In this document: positions 7,507 to 15,524 of the stretch, piece by piece
How positions within the stretch are numbered: position 1 is the stretch's first letter
Layout: each line of letters begins with the position of its first letter
Assembly (NCBI RefSeq): GCF_040813715.1
Contig: NZ_JBFOCH010000025.1
Direction: 5' to 3' (one strand)
DNA length: 64,000 nt
Origin: Mesorhizobium_K marinum
GTDB lineage: Bacteria > Pseudomonadota > Alphaproteobacteria > Rhizobiales > Rhizobiaceae
Program-made: the position numbers and the translations under genes
The notes under the pieces: model-generated
What the model saw: only the letters and a program-made list of their open reading frames with translations
What the model was told of the DNA's origin: nothing
Database searches by the model: none

Positions 7507-8678
7507 AGCGGGATCACCTCGTCGTTGGACTGTTCGAGGGGGATAACGACATCATTTGACCAGCCAAGATCGATCGCGCGCTTCTGCCAGGACTTCGCCT
7601 TCTTCGCCCAGCCGGCCTTGTCCTCGCTCTCCTGAACGAGGCGGGCCTTCAACACCCGGATTTCTTCGTCTTTGCCCGCGATGACGGCGTCAAAGCCGCC
7701 CTGTTCGAACTGGACGCGCATCGCTTCGAATTTGGCGTTTGTGGCCTTTAGTGCGTAGACCTCGCCGTTGAGTGCGGCGACTTCCTGCTCAAGTTCGGCG
7801 ATCCGTTCGTCCGGCACCTGCGAAGCCTTGGACCGCGCCCGCCATTCCGCCGTTACCTGTTGATGGTCCTTGATCGCCTGGGGAAGAGCAGCGACATGAG
7901 CGGCGCGGGTCTCTTCGTTCTTGACTTGCTCGGCCTTCGCGCCAGCCTGGATTTTGGCGGCTTTGTTTTGGCGGGCGCGGTCCCGTTCCCCGTTGCGAAT
8001 GCGGGTCAGTTCACGGCTCGCTACGGCAAACTGATCGTTTGGCGGATATTTCTTGATCTCGTCGAGGAACACGCCTGTATCGAGTTCGGTGCCCCGGATC
8101 ATGTCGATGACTTCGGGAATGACCTTCTCGCCGCGCTCGGCGTCGCGGCGCACGGTGCGCTCCGGCTTGCCGGTAGCCTTGGCTGTTTCGGTTGCGAAGC
8201 TGTTGGTATCCGAGTGGCCAAATTGGCCACTCGGTCCTGTAGCATTGCTGCCGTGGGCAGTCTCGGGATGGATTTCGAGATAGATCGCCTTGCGGCGCGC
8301 TGTCTGTTGCGCGCGTTCGGCTGGCGACAGCTCGGCCCGGCATAGGTTCTCGTCGATCATCGCCAGTTCTGCGTGAACCGAGTCATGCACAACTATGACG
8401 CAGGGCACGTGACGCCAGCCAAGCCGTTCGCAGGCGTACCATCGATGACGGCCTGCGACGATCTCGTAGCCAAGGTCACTGTGGACGAAACCTTGCTCGT
8501 CTTCGCGGGGCGTCACGCGGATCGGATTGATAAGACCCACCTCTCCTATGCTTTCGGCAAGGGCAGCGATCGTGTCGTCGTTAGCGGGGCGGGCGTCGGG
8601 CCTTGGATGCAGTTGATCGATCGGCAGTGCTTTGACGATGCCGTCGAGGAGGCCCGCGAGATCGACATACTCGCTCAT
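7503..8678 (-). CDS. ParB-like N-terminal domain protein
   Basis: The 391-aa protein has a ParB/Sulfiredoxin-fold domain in its first half: INPIRVTPR, then GYEIVAGRHRWYACERLGW (the ParB GERRW-type CTP-binding motif) and ENLCRAELSPAERA. A helix-turn-helix-like stretch follows (ATETAKATGKPERTVRRD), then a long glutamate/lysine-rich coiled coil from about residue 230 to 360. No ParA gene is near, so a role in plasmid-type partitioning is less likely than a DNA-binding or replication-accessory role, as is common in prophages. The ATG at 8678 overlaps the stop of the upstream gene. Confidence 0.75.
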   Translation of the reverse strand: MSEYVDLAGLLDGIVKALPIDQLHPRPDARPANDDTIAALAESIGEVGLINPIRVTPREDEQGFVHSDLGYEIVAGRHRWYACERLGWRHVPCVIVVHDSVHAELAMIDENLCRAELSPAERAQQTARRKAIYLEIHPETAHGSNATGPSGQFGHSDTNSFATETAKATGKPERTVRRDAERGEKVIPEVIDMIRGTELDTGVFLDEIKKYPPNDQFAVASRELTRIRNGERDRARQNKAAKIQAGAKAEQVKNEETRAAHVAALPQAIKDHQQVTAEWRARSKASQVPDERIAELEQEVAALNGEVYALKATNAKFEAMRVQFEQGGFDAVIAGKDEEIRVLKARLVQESEDKAGWAKKAKSWQKRAIDLGWSNDVVIPLEQSNDEVIPL

Positions 8679-8896
8679 GCGGCGCCCCCAAAATTGGGAC
8701 GAAAGATAATTGCCGTCGGCGCCGGACAGGTCGCGATCTGCTTCCCCTGGCCCAAGTAGAGGTTCTGGAACCTCACCCATGCCTGCGCAGTGTCATGACA
8801 GTCGGCAAAGGAGGCAGACTGATCCGACTTAACCTTCTTGACCTTCCAATCTTCCCACGCATCCAGCGCAGCTTGAACTTCCTCCTGCCTGGTCAT
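8675..8896 (-). CDS. Small hypothetical protein (73 aa)
   Basis: A short protein (MTRQEEVQAALDAWEDWKV...) with an N-terminal amphipathic helix and no recognised domain. The ATG at 8896 overlaps the stop of the AlpA-like gene, and its own stop overlaps the parB-like start; this tight packing is the best evidence that it is real. The role is unknown. Confidence 0.5.
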   Translation of the reverse strand: MTRQEEVQAALDAWEDWKVKKVKSDQSASFADCHDTAQAWVRFQNLYLGQGKQIATCPAPTAIIFRPNFGGAA

Positions 8897-9129
8897 TGCT
8901 GCCCCCGTTCCGCCGTGGAACTCACGGGTTTCGAGAGTTTTGCCTCTGCCCAAGCATCGAGTTCGTCGACCGGGTAGAGCGGGATGCGGCCAGCGTATTG
9001 CATTGGCGGGCCGCCCCCGACCGTGGCCCATTTGTTCAAGGTCGCAACGGTGGTCGGGTAGCCATGTCGCGTCATAAGATAGCCCGGCACTTCGATCCGC
9101 CTCAGCCGAGGCTTAAGCATCTCATTCAC
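8893..9129 (-). CDS. AlpA/MerR-type helix-turn-helix protein, likely excisionase or operon regulator
   Basis: The protein of about 78 aa carries a winged helix-turn-helix of the AlpA/excisionase sort (YLMTRHGYPTTVATLNKWA, then GGPPMQYAGRIPLYPVDELDAWAE). Such small proteins direct the integrase or activate island genes. It is the first gene of the replication operon. The start is unsure: a GGAGG at 9135-9139 lies 5 nt before an in-frame GTG at 9129 and 14 nt before an ATG at 9120; a GTG at 9144 would overlap the operator-like repeat. I favour the GTG at 9129. Confidence 0.6.
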   Translation of the reverse strand: MNEMLKPRLRRIEVPGYLMTRHGYPTTVATLNKWATVGGGPPMQYAGRIPLYPVDELDAWAEAKLSKPVSSTAERGQQ

Positions 9130-9136
9130 CAAAACC

Positions 9137-9209
9137 TCCGTCACTTCCGTTGGTAACGGATTGATACTAGACGGGCGCTCTTTGCTCGGTCAATATCAAA
9201 AGTGACGGA
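9137..9209. promoter_or_regulatory. Divergent promoter region with operator-like inverted repeat
   Basis: TCCGTCACTT (9137-9146) is repeated in inverse as AAGTGACGGA (9200-9209). CTTCCGT also occurs twice directly (about 9145 and 9211). This lies between the minus-strand replication operon and the plus-strand 9276 gene, where a switch controlling both directions would be expected. The half-sites are seen; which protein binds is inferred (the AlpA-like or the RHH-like neighbour). Confidence 0.45.
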
Positions 9210-9275
9210 ACTTCCGTCTATTGACGCACAGACGGGGCATACTCCACAAGGAAACCGCACTCTTGGGAGCCGAAC

Positions 9276-9881
9276 ATGGCCGATAAGCCAAAAAAAACGC
9301 TGAAGTTTCAGATGATGATGTCGCCCGAGGAGGCCGAGGTGCTCGACAACTGGATGTTTGAGAACCGCATCCGGTCGCGCGCGGAGGCTATTCGACGGCT
9401 ATGTCAAATTGCCCTGCTCGTGCAGAAAGACCTAAATCCCATAGTCCATCGGTTGGCTAAAGCCACGGGGCTTATGGGTCTGGTTGAAGAAAAGTGGGAC
9501 CGGATCATTACGGAGGAAAAAGACCTCAACACATACGCGAAGATGGTTGCGATGCTCTTCGCCGAGACCTTCCCTCCAATGCAACGGGAAGCGTACGACG
9601 GTCACAACCGCCTTGCCGACTTAGGATTGAAAGTCAACGCAATGCTTGAAGCGCGTGACGTTCCGGAAGGCATGCAAAAACTGAGGCAAGTTCAGATAGA
9701 CATCGAAGAACGCCTACGGGATTGGGAGCGTGACGAGCCCGAGGAGACCTTTTTTCTTTCCAAAGATAAGCGAAAATTTAGTCGGATCGAAGATGCAGAT
9801 GAAGCGCTAGCATTTGCCCGCGAGTTATTGGATGCGTGGTTGCCGCCACCCAAGCCAGCGAACAATCTTTCAAAAAAATAG
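9276..9881 (+). CDS. RHH-like DNA-binding protein (201 aa), candidate element regulator
   Basis: The N-terminal 45 residues (KTLKFQMMMSPEEAEVLDNW, then RIRSRAEAIRRLCQIAL) have the beta-strand plus two-helix pattern of ribbon-helix-helix repressors: a KFQMMM strand, a helix, a turn with RSRAEAIRRL. The rest is a long charged helical region ending KPANNLSKK, with no known domain. It is transcribed away from the replication operon across the operator-like repeat. It lies tail to tail with the integrase gene, 7 bp apart. It has lower GC than its neighbours, in keeping with foreign origin. No partner toxin is next to it. Confidence 0.55.
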   Translation: MADKPKKTLKFQMMMSPEEAEVLDNWMFENRIRSRAEAIRRLCQIALLVQKDLNPIVHRLAKATGLMGLVEEKWDRIITEEKDLNTYAKMVAMLFAETFPPMQREAYDGHNRLADLGLKVNAMLEARDVPEGMQKLRQVQIDIEERLRDWERDEPEETFFLSKDKRKFSRIEDADEALAFARELLDAWLPPPKPANNLSKK

Positions 9882-9888
9882 ACTTTGA

Positions 9889-11145
9889 CTAGCACCCCAT
9901 CTGGCGCTCGACCTCGCCGGCAATTTTGTCCGCCGCCGCTATCAGAACCGAATCCAACCTGTGCGTATATCGACTAGTGATACCCTGCCCGCCATGACCG
10001 AGACAGGCGCCGATCGTGCTGTCGGTAAAGCCGAGGTCGGCGCCGACGCTGGCGAAGGAGTGTCGCAGCACATGCGGTGTGACACCATCTAGGCCGGCCG
10101 CCTTGAACAGCCCGCGATATGATCGCTTGACGCCTGCGTACGGCATATCGTCGAGACGAGCGGCCGGAAAGACATAAGGATTTCCCTCACGAGCATGCGC
10201 GTGCACCCGCGCGAGAAGGGTCTTTGCGGGCGTGCCGAGCGGCCGCACAGACTTGCCTGTCTTCGAATCGGCCAGAACCAGCAGCGAGTTCTCGAGGTCG
10301 ACTTCCGACCACTGCAGATTTTCGACTTCGCCTATCCGGCAGCCAGTCAACGCCGCCAGCTTCAGCATCGCAGGCCCTTGCCATGACGGAGAGGTAAGCC
10401 CTGTCTCGACGACTTTGCCAAAAGCCTTATATTCGTCCGGCGTGAGGCGCCGATCCTTCTTGCCGGCCGCGGGCTTCTTCACGCCGAAGGTGGGATTGAT
10501 GTCGATGACGCCTTCTCCCACCGCGTAGGACAGGATCGTGCCCAGCGCAGCGACAGCGCGAACCGCAGAGCCCGGCCCGCCGGAAACCCGCACACGCCCC
10601 CGCAGCTTCCCCGACGGCTCCTTGGCCTTCGCTGTCTTGCCCGACTGGACATCACGGATGAATTTCACAACGTCGGCGCGCCTCAGGTCGATGACGAGTT
10701 TCCTACCCAGCAAGGGCTTCACATGCGCCTCGACCATGCTGTTGTCAGCGGAGAGTGTACGAGCCTTCTTCGGCTGCCCCTTCCTGCCGATGACGAGGCC
10801 CTTGTCAGCCGCGGCGAAATAGCTGTCGCAGAGTTCAGAGACGGTCAGGGAACTGCGTCGAGTCTTACGTTCGAGCTGAGGATCTTCACCCTGGACGGTG
10901 CTGCCCAACGTCTTGATCGCGAGCTTGCGCGCCTCTTCCGTCGTGAGCGGACCATGCCTGCCGATCGTCATACGGCGGCGGGTAGTGCCGGCCCGATAAT
11001 CAACGAAATATGTCTTCGTCCCCTTCGGGTTGACGAAGAGCCCGAAACCTTTCAGATCAGAACACCAGACCGTGAATTGCTTGTCGCGCGGTTTGCTATC
11101 GTCGACCACGCTCTTTGTGAGTTTCGGCACCCCTGACCCCATCAT
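9889..11145 (-). CDS. int: Tyrosine-family site-specific integrase
   Basis: The 418-aa protein has an Arm/DUF4102-type N-terminal domain (LKGFGLFVNPKGTKTYFVDY, then RRRMTIGRHG), a SAM-like core-binding domain and a C-terminal catalytic domain with the full set of active-site residues: R270 (LTGCRIGEV), H358 and R361 (HVLRHSFAS), H384 (CLGHGG) and nucleophile Y393 (SRYTH). Length and layout fit island integrases of the P4/CP4-57 type, which target tRNA genes. It sits about 160 bp from a tRNA-Thr 3' end, the presumed attachment site. The start is given at 11145; a second ATG follows at once at 11142. Confidence 0.9.
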   Translation of the reverse strand: MMGSGVPKLTKSVVDDSKPRDKQFTVWCSDLKGFGLFVNPKGTKTYFVDYRAGTTRRRMTIGRHGPLTTEEARKLAIKTLGSTVQGEDPQLERKTRRSSLTVSELCDSYFAAADKGLVIGRKGQPKKARTLSADNSMVEAHVKPLLGRKLVIDLRRADVVKFIRDVQSGKTAKAKEPSGKLRGRVRVSGGPGSAVRAVAALGTILSYAVGEGVIDINPTFGVKKPAAGKKDRRLTPDEYKAFGKVVETGLTSPSWQGPAMLKLAALTGCRIGEVENLQWSEVDLENSLLVLADSKTGKSVRPLGTPAKTLLARVHAHAREGNPYVFPAARLDDMPYAGVKRSYRGLFKAAGLDGVTPHVLRHSFASVGADLGFTDSTIGACLGHGGQGITSRYTHRLDSVLIAAADKIAGEVERQMGC

Positions 11146-11304
11146 CGCGGAAAAAACTCACCACATACTCACCACGAAATCGGAAACGTGGGAAGATGGC
11201 GGAAAACTCGCGAAAGGTGCATATGCGGACAAGCTGTTGCTTCTAAATCGAAAATAAAGCCCCGGAAAAGTTCTGCACATTTGCGCAAAACATATCCGAG
11301 GCTT

Positions 11305-11349
11305 TTCGTAATGATGGGGTCGCGTGTTCGAGTCACGCAAGCGGCACCA
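11305..11349 (+). repeat. attR: 3' half of tRNA-Thr(CGT) at the element's right end
   Basis: These 45 bases fold as the 3' half of a tRNA: anticodon loop TTCGTAA (anticodon CGT, Thr) at 11305-11311, 3' anticodon strand TGATG, T-arm GCGTG-TTCGAGT-CACGC (11322-11338), acceptor strand AAGCGGC, discriminator A and CCA (11347-11349). The 5' half that would pair with it (GCCGCTT acceptor strand, CATCA anticodon strand) is absent, and the bases just upstream do not pair. This is what is left when an integrase inserts into a tRNA gene and duplicates its 3' end. The intact gene should lie at the other end, left of this window. Confidence 0.8.
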
Positions 11350-11664
11350 GCACTTCAAGCACTTTGCCGATCCAGTCGCCGCGTCCGCACAGAGACCCCT
11401 CTGGCAGGCGATCTCACAAGGGGGAAAGCTGCGCGAAGAGAGGCGCCGCTGATCTGCGGGGGATCCCGCAAACGCCTGGGGCATCGCCCGAAAGGATCCG
11501 TTCGTCGAAGCCGGCATCCGTGTGCCCGAGGTGCACAAATGGACGGTCAATGAAGGCCGGATCACGGTATCCGTCGATATCGCGACGTCAACCGCCAGCC
11601 TGCCCTAGAGACGCACCCACCGGGCAGCCAAACCGGCCGGCTTGCCGACAGTCTGCGAGCCTGC
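11350..11664. other. Gap between attR and dppF with a possible gene remnant
   Basis: No full gene is visible. One plus-strand frame ending at the TAG at 11606-11608 reads DPANAWGIARKDPFVEAGIR and then VPEVHKWTVNEG; the DPFVEAG string recalls the end of small YCII-type proteins, but the frame meets a stop upstream at about 11449, so at most a fragment remains. This may be chromosomal debris left from an earlier integration at the same tRNA. Confidence 0.25.
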
Positions 11665-12492
11665 TCAGGCAGCCTTCTTCTTCGCCAGGCGCGCCTTGAT
11701 GCTGGCGACGTCGGCGCGCGGCGTGGCGGCGAACAGGGTCTTGGTGTAGTCGTGCCGCGGGTTGGCGAACACCTCGTCGCGCATGCCGTATTCGACCGCC
11801 TCGCCGTAATACATGACCATCACCTCGTCGGCGATGTAGCGCACGACGGACAGGTCGTGGCTGATGAAGACGTAGGTGAGCTGGAACTCGTCCTGCAGGT
11901 CGGCGAGCAGGTTGAGCACCTGCGCCTGCACCGAGAGGTCGAGCGCCGAGACCGGTTCGTCGAGCACCAGCAGGCTGGGATTGAGCATCAGCGCGCGGGC
12001 AATGGCGATGCGCTGGCGCTGGCCGCCCGAAAACATGTGCGGGTAGCGGTGGTAGTGCTCGGGCTGCAGGCCGACCTTGGTCAGCATCGTCATGGCGCGT
12101 TCGCGCCGTTCCTCGGCGCCGACGCCGGTGTTGATGAGCAGCGGTTCGCCGAGCACGTCGCCGATCTTCTGGCGAGGATTGAGCGAGCCATAGGGGTTCT
12201 GGAAGACTATCTGCACCTTGCGGCGCATTTCCGGCGTCAAACCGTCCTTGGCGACGTCGACCTTATGGCCGTCGATGAACAGTTCGCCCGCCGTCGGCGC
12301 GTCGATCATGGTGACGATGCGCGCAAGCGTCGACTTCCCGCAGCCGGATTCGCCGACGATGGCAAGCGTGCGCCCCTTGTCGACCGAGAAGCTGACGCCT
12401 TTCACCGCATGCACGGTGCGCGGCGGCGAAAAGAGGCCGCCGCCGACATGGTAGTCGCGCACGATGTTTCTGGCTTCGAGGACCCTGGTCAC
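11665..12492 (-). CDS. dppF: Dipeptide ABC transporter ATP-binding protein DppF
   Basis: A 275-aa ATPase with Walker A GESGCGKST, signature SGGQRQRIAIARAL, Walker B LLVLDEP and a C-terminal oligopeptide-type extension (YYGEAVEYGMRDEVFANPRHDYTKTL in parts: GEAVEYG and NPRHDYTKTL). It energises peptide import together with DppD and the DppBC channel at the inner membrane. The GTG start at 12492 overlaps the dppD stop (GTGA), so translation is coupled. It is the last gene of the dpp operon. The protein is slightly short for the family but has all motifs. Confidence 0.85.
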   Translation of the reverse strand: MTRVLEARNIVRDYHVGGGLFSPPRTVHAVKGVSFSVDKGRTLAIVGESGCGKSTLARIVTMIDAPTAGELFIDGHKVDVAKDGLTPEMRRKVQIVFQNPYGSLNPRQKIGDVLGEPLLINTGVGAEERRERAMTMLTKVGLQPEHYHRYPHMFSGGQRQRIAIARALMLNPSLLVLDEPVSALDLSVQAQVLNLLADLQDEFQLTYVFISHDLSVVRYIADEVMVMYYGEAVEYGMRDEVFANPRHDYTKTLFAATPRADVASIKARLAKKKAA

Positions 12493-13494
12493 AGCGGCGG
12501 CTCCATCATCGGGGTGTTGACGGCCGCCGCCTCGGCCTCGACGAGGAAGCCGTCGATGGTCGGCAGCCGGTCGCCCGTCGCGTTGTCCGGCAGGGCCGCG
12601 AGCAGCGCGCGGGTGTAGTTGCTCTTGGGGCTCTCGAAGAGCGACAGCACGTCGGCCTCCTCCATCTTGCGCCCCTTGTACTGAACGATCACGCGGTCGG
12701 CCGTCTCGGCCACCACGCCCATGTTGTGGGTGATCATGATCAGGCCCATGCCGTATTCGGCCTGGAGCCGCACCAGCAGGTCGAGAATCTGCTTCTGGAT
12801 CGTCACGTCGAGCGCGGTCGTCGGCTCGTCGGCGATGAGAAGCTTGGGGTTGCAGGCAAGCGCGATGGCGATCATGACGCGCTGGCACTGGCCGCCGGAC
12901 ATCTGATGCGGGAAGCTCGAAAGCCGCTGTTCGGGCTCGGGAATGCCGACCAGCGTCAAAAGCTCGATCGCGCGGGCGCGACGCCGGGCGCGGTCCATCC
13001 CCATATGCACCTTGAGAACTTCCTCGATCTGNCATCTGGTGCGGGAAGCTCGAAAGCCGCTGTTCGGGCTCGGGGATGCCGACCAGCGTCAAAAGCTCGA
13101 TCGCGCGGGCGCGACGCCGGGCGCGGTCCATCCCCATATGCACCTTGAGAACTTCCTCGATCTGGAAGCCGACCGTGAAGCAGGGGTTGAGGCTCGCCAT
13201 CGGCTCCTGGAAGATCATCGCCATGTCCTTGCCGACGAGCTTGCGGCGTTCCTTGGGCGAGATGGTCGCGAGGTCGACGCCGTCGAACATCATCCTGTCA
13301 GCGGTGACCTTCGCGGTCCACGGCAGCAGCCCCATCACGGCCAGCATCGAGACCGACTTGCCGGAGCCGGATTCGCCGACGACCGCCAGCACCTCCTTGC
13401 GTTCCACGGACAGCGAAACGCCATCGACGGCGCGGAACATGCCGCTCGCGGTCTCGAACTCGACGACCAGGTTCTCTATTTCGAGAAGCGCCAT
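12489..13494 (-). CDS. dppD: Dipeptide ABC transporter ATP-binding protein DppD (split by an assembly duplication)
   Basis: The N-terminal part (MALLEIENLVVEFET, Walker A GESGSGKS, Q-loop FQEPMASLNP) and the C-terminal part (SGGQCQRVMIAIAL, LLIADEPTTALD) are both present but in different frames. The break is caused by a 132-bp duplication: 12900-13031 repeats as 13033-13164 around a single N at 13032. Removing one copy (133 bp) restores a 290-aa protein of normal layout. The two copies differ at a few bases. The gene is probably intact in the organism. Its start is 2 bp from the dppC stop. Confidence 0.8.
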
Positions 13495-13496
13495 GG

Positions 13497-14420
13497 TCAG
13501 CTCCTCTTCAGCTTCGGGTCGAGCGCGTCGCGCAGGCCGTCGCCCATCAGGTTGATCGCCAGCACGGTCATCAGGATCGCCAGCCCCGGCAGCGTCACTA
13601 CCCACCAGGCGCGCAGGATGAACTCGCGCGCCTCGGCCAGCATGGTGCCCCACTCAGGCGTCGGCGGCTGTGCGCCCATGCCGAGGAAGCCGAGCGCGGC
13701 GGCGTCCAGGATGGCGTTGGAGAAGGACAGCGTGGCCTGGACGATCAGCGGCGCCATGCAGTTTGGCAGGATGGTCACGAACATCAGCCGCAGCGGCTTC
13801 GCCCCCGCCACCTTGGCGGCGATGACGTAGTCGCGGTTCTTCTCGGCCATCACCGCGGCGCGCGTCAGACGCACGAAATGCGGCTGGAACACCAGGGCGA
13901 TGGCGATCATGGCATTGGTCAGGCCAGGCCCGAGCACCGCCACCAGGACCAGGGCGAGCAGCAGCGACGGGAACGCCAGGATGATGTCCATGACCCGCAT
14001 GATGGCGGTGTCCACCCAGCCGCGGAAATAGCCGGCCACGACGCCGATGACGATGCCGCCGATCAGCGAGATCGTGGTGACGATGACGCCGATGAACAGC
14101 GAGTAGCGGGTGCCGTAGATCAGCCGCGAGAGGATGTCGCGCCCGACGGGGTCGGTGCCGAGCAGGAACGCCGAGCGCCCGCCCTCCTGCCAGAAGGGCG
14201 GCACCAGAACGGCGTCCCGATACTGCTCGTTGGGTCCGTGTGGTGCGATCAGCGGCGCGAAGACCGCCAGCAGCACCAGGAACACGAAGAAGACCAGTCC
14301 GACGACGGCCCCCCTGTTCTCGGAAAAATAGAACCAGAACTCGGCAAATCTGGCGCGGCGGGACGGATCGACCGGATCGGAGCCCGTGAATTCGCCGGAA
14401 GGCGCGGCAGGTGTGGCCAT
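13497..14420 (-). CDS. dppC: Dipeptide ABC transporter permease DppC
   Basis: A 307-aa inner-membrane protein with about six membrane segments. It has the N-terminal OppC-type extension (AEFWFYFSENRGAVVGLVFF), the periplasmic LLGTDPVGRDILSRLIYG motif and the cytoplasmic EAA loop (AAKVAGAKPLRLMFVTILPN) that docks to the ATPases. It forms the channel with DppB, 9 bp upstream, and is followed 2 bp later by dppD. Confidence 0.88.
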   Translation of the reverse strand: MATPAAPSGEFTGSDPVDPSRRARFAEFWFYFSENRGAVVGLVFFVFLVLLAVFAPLIAPHGPNEQYRDAVLVPPFWQEGGRSAFLLGTDPVGRDILSRLIYGTRYSLFIGVIVTTISLIGGIVIGVVAGYFRGWVDTAIMRVMDIILAFPSLLLALVLVAVLGPGLTNAMIAIALVFQPHFVRLTRAAVMAEKNRDYVIAAKVAGAKPLRLMFVTILPNCMAPLIVQATLSFSNAILDAAALGFLGMGAQPPTPEWGTMLAEAREFILRAWWVVTLPGLAILMTVLAINLMGDGLRDALDPKLKRS

Positions 14421-14429
14421 GATCGCTCC

Positions 14430-15434
14430 CTAGTGCCGGATACGCGGATTGATGAGACCGTAGAGCAGGTCGACGATCAGGTTCACCAGCATGATCAGGC
14501 CGGCGATGATGAGCAGGCCGCCCTGGATGACGGGGTAGTCGCGGCGGAAAACCGAATCCACCATCCATTTCCCGATGCCGGGCCACGAGAAGATCGACTC
14601 TGTCAGGATGGCGCCGGCGAGCATCACGCCGACCTGCAGGCCGATGGTGGTGATCACAGGTATCATGGCGTTGCGCAGCGCATGGATGCCGACGACGCGG
14701 AACGCCGAAAGCCCCTTGGCGCGGGCGGTCCGCACATAGTCCTCTGACAGCACCTCGAGCATCGCGGATCGGGTCTGGCGCGCGATGACGGCGAGCGGGA
14801 TCGTGCCAAGCACGATGGTCGGCAGGATCAGGTGGCTGGCCGCCGAGGTGAAGGCTCCGTCCTGGCCCGACAGCAGGCTGTCGACGAGCATGAAGCCGGT
14901 GACCGACGGGAAGAAGAACATCAGCGAGATGCGGCCCGACACCGGCGTCCACTGCAGGATGCCGGAGAACAGGATGATCAGCAGCAGGCCCCACCAGAAG
15001 ATCGGCATGGAAAAACCGATCAGCGCGGTGCCCATGATGATCTGGTCGATGACGGAGCCGCGCTTGATCGCAGCGAACACGCCGGCCGGAATGCCGAGAA
15101 CGATGGCGAAGATGATGGCGCACAGCGAAAGTTCCAGCGTCGCCGGGAACAGTTGCATGAACTGGCCGAGCACCGGCTCCTTGGTCGAGATCGAGGTGCC
15201 GAAATCGCCCTGGAGGACGCCCCAGAGATAGTCGAAGTACTGGACGACGATCGGGCGGTCGTACCCGAGTTCGTGCGAGATCTGGGCATGCCGTTCGGGC
15301 GACATCACGCGCTCGCCCGAAAGCAGCGCGACCGGGTCGCCCGGCAGCAGCCGGATGAAGGAGAAGGCGATGATCGAGACCCCGATGAAGGTCGGGATCA
15401 GCACCGCAAGCCGCCCAAGAAGGAACCGGAACAT
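14430..15434 (-). CDS. dppB: Dipeptide ABC transporter permease DppB
   Basis: A 334-aa permease of the OppB/DppB type, beginning MFRFLLGRLAVLIPTFIGVS with the usual first membrane helix, the RLLPGDPV motif in the periplasmic loop and an EAA loop (ARAKGLSAFRVVGIHALRNA). It partners DppC. A terminator-like hairpin separates it from the binding-protein gene dppA, which would set its expression lower than dppA. Confidence 0.88.
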   Translation of the reverse strand: MFRFLLGRLAVLIPTFIGVSIIAFSFIRLLPGDPVALLSGERVMSPERHAQISHELGYDRPIVVQYFDYLWGVLQGDFGTSISTKEPVLGQFMQLFPATLELSLCAIIFAIVLGIPAGVFAAIKRGSVIDQIIMGTALIGFSMPIFWWGLLLIILFSGILQWTPVSGRISLMFFFPSVTGFMLVDSLLSGQDGAFTSAASHLILPTIVLGTIPLAVIARQTRSAMLEVLSEDYVRTARAKGLSAFRVVGIHALRNAMIPVITTIGLQVGVMLAGAILTESIFSWPGIGKWMVDSVFRRDYPVIQGGLLIIAGLIMLVNLIVDLLYGLINPRIRH

Positions 15435-15474
15435 GTCGAACCCCAGCGCCAGCCATCAGCCGGCATACTATAAC

Positions 15475-15508
15475 AAAAAGGGGCGTCCGCGTCGCGAACG
15501 CCCCTTTC
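15475..15508 (-). terminator. Hairpin with T tract between dppA and dppB
   Basis: A perfect 10-bp stem (AAAGGGGCGT at 15477-15486 with ACGCCCCTTT at 15498-15507), read on the minus strand, is followed by TTTTTG. It lies between the dppA stop and the dppB start, so it is best read as a partial terminator that keeps the binding protein more abundant than the membrane parts, as is usual in such operons. Confidence 0.7.
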
Positions 15509-15524
15509 GATTATCTTTTCGACG

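Noticed and set aside
11450..11608. A short frame resembling the end of a YCII-type protein
   Set aside because: It has no start and meets a stop directly upstream; at most debris, too weak for a gene call.
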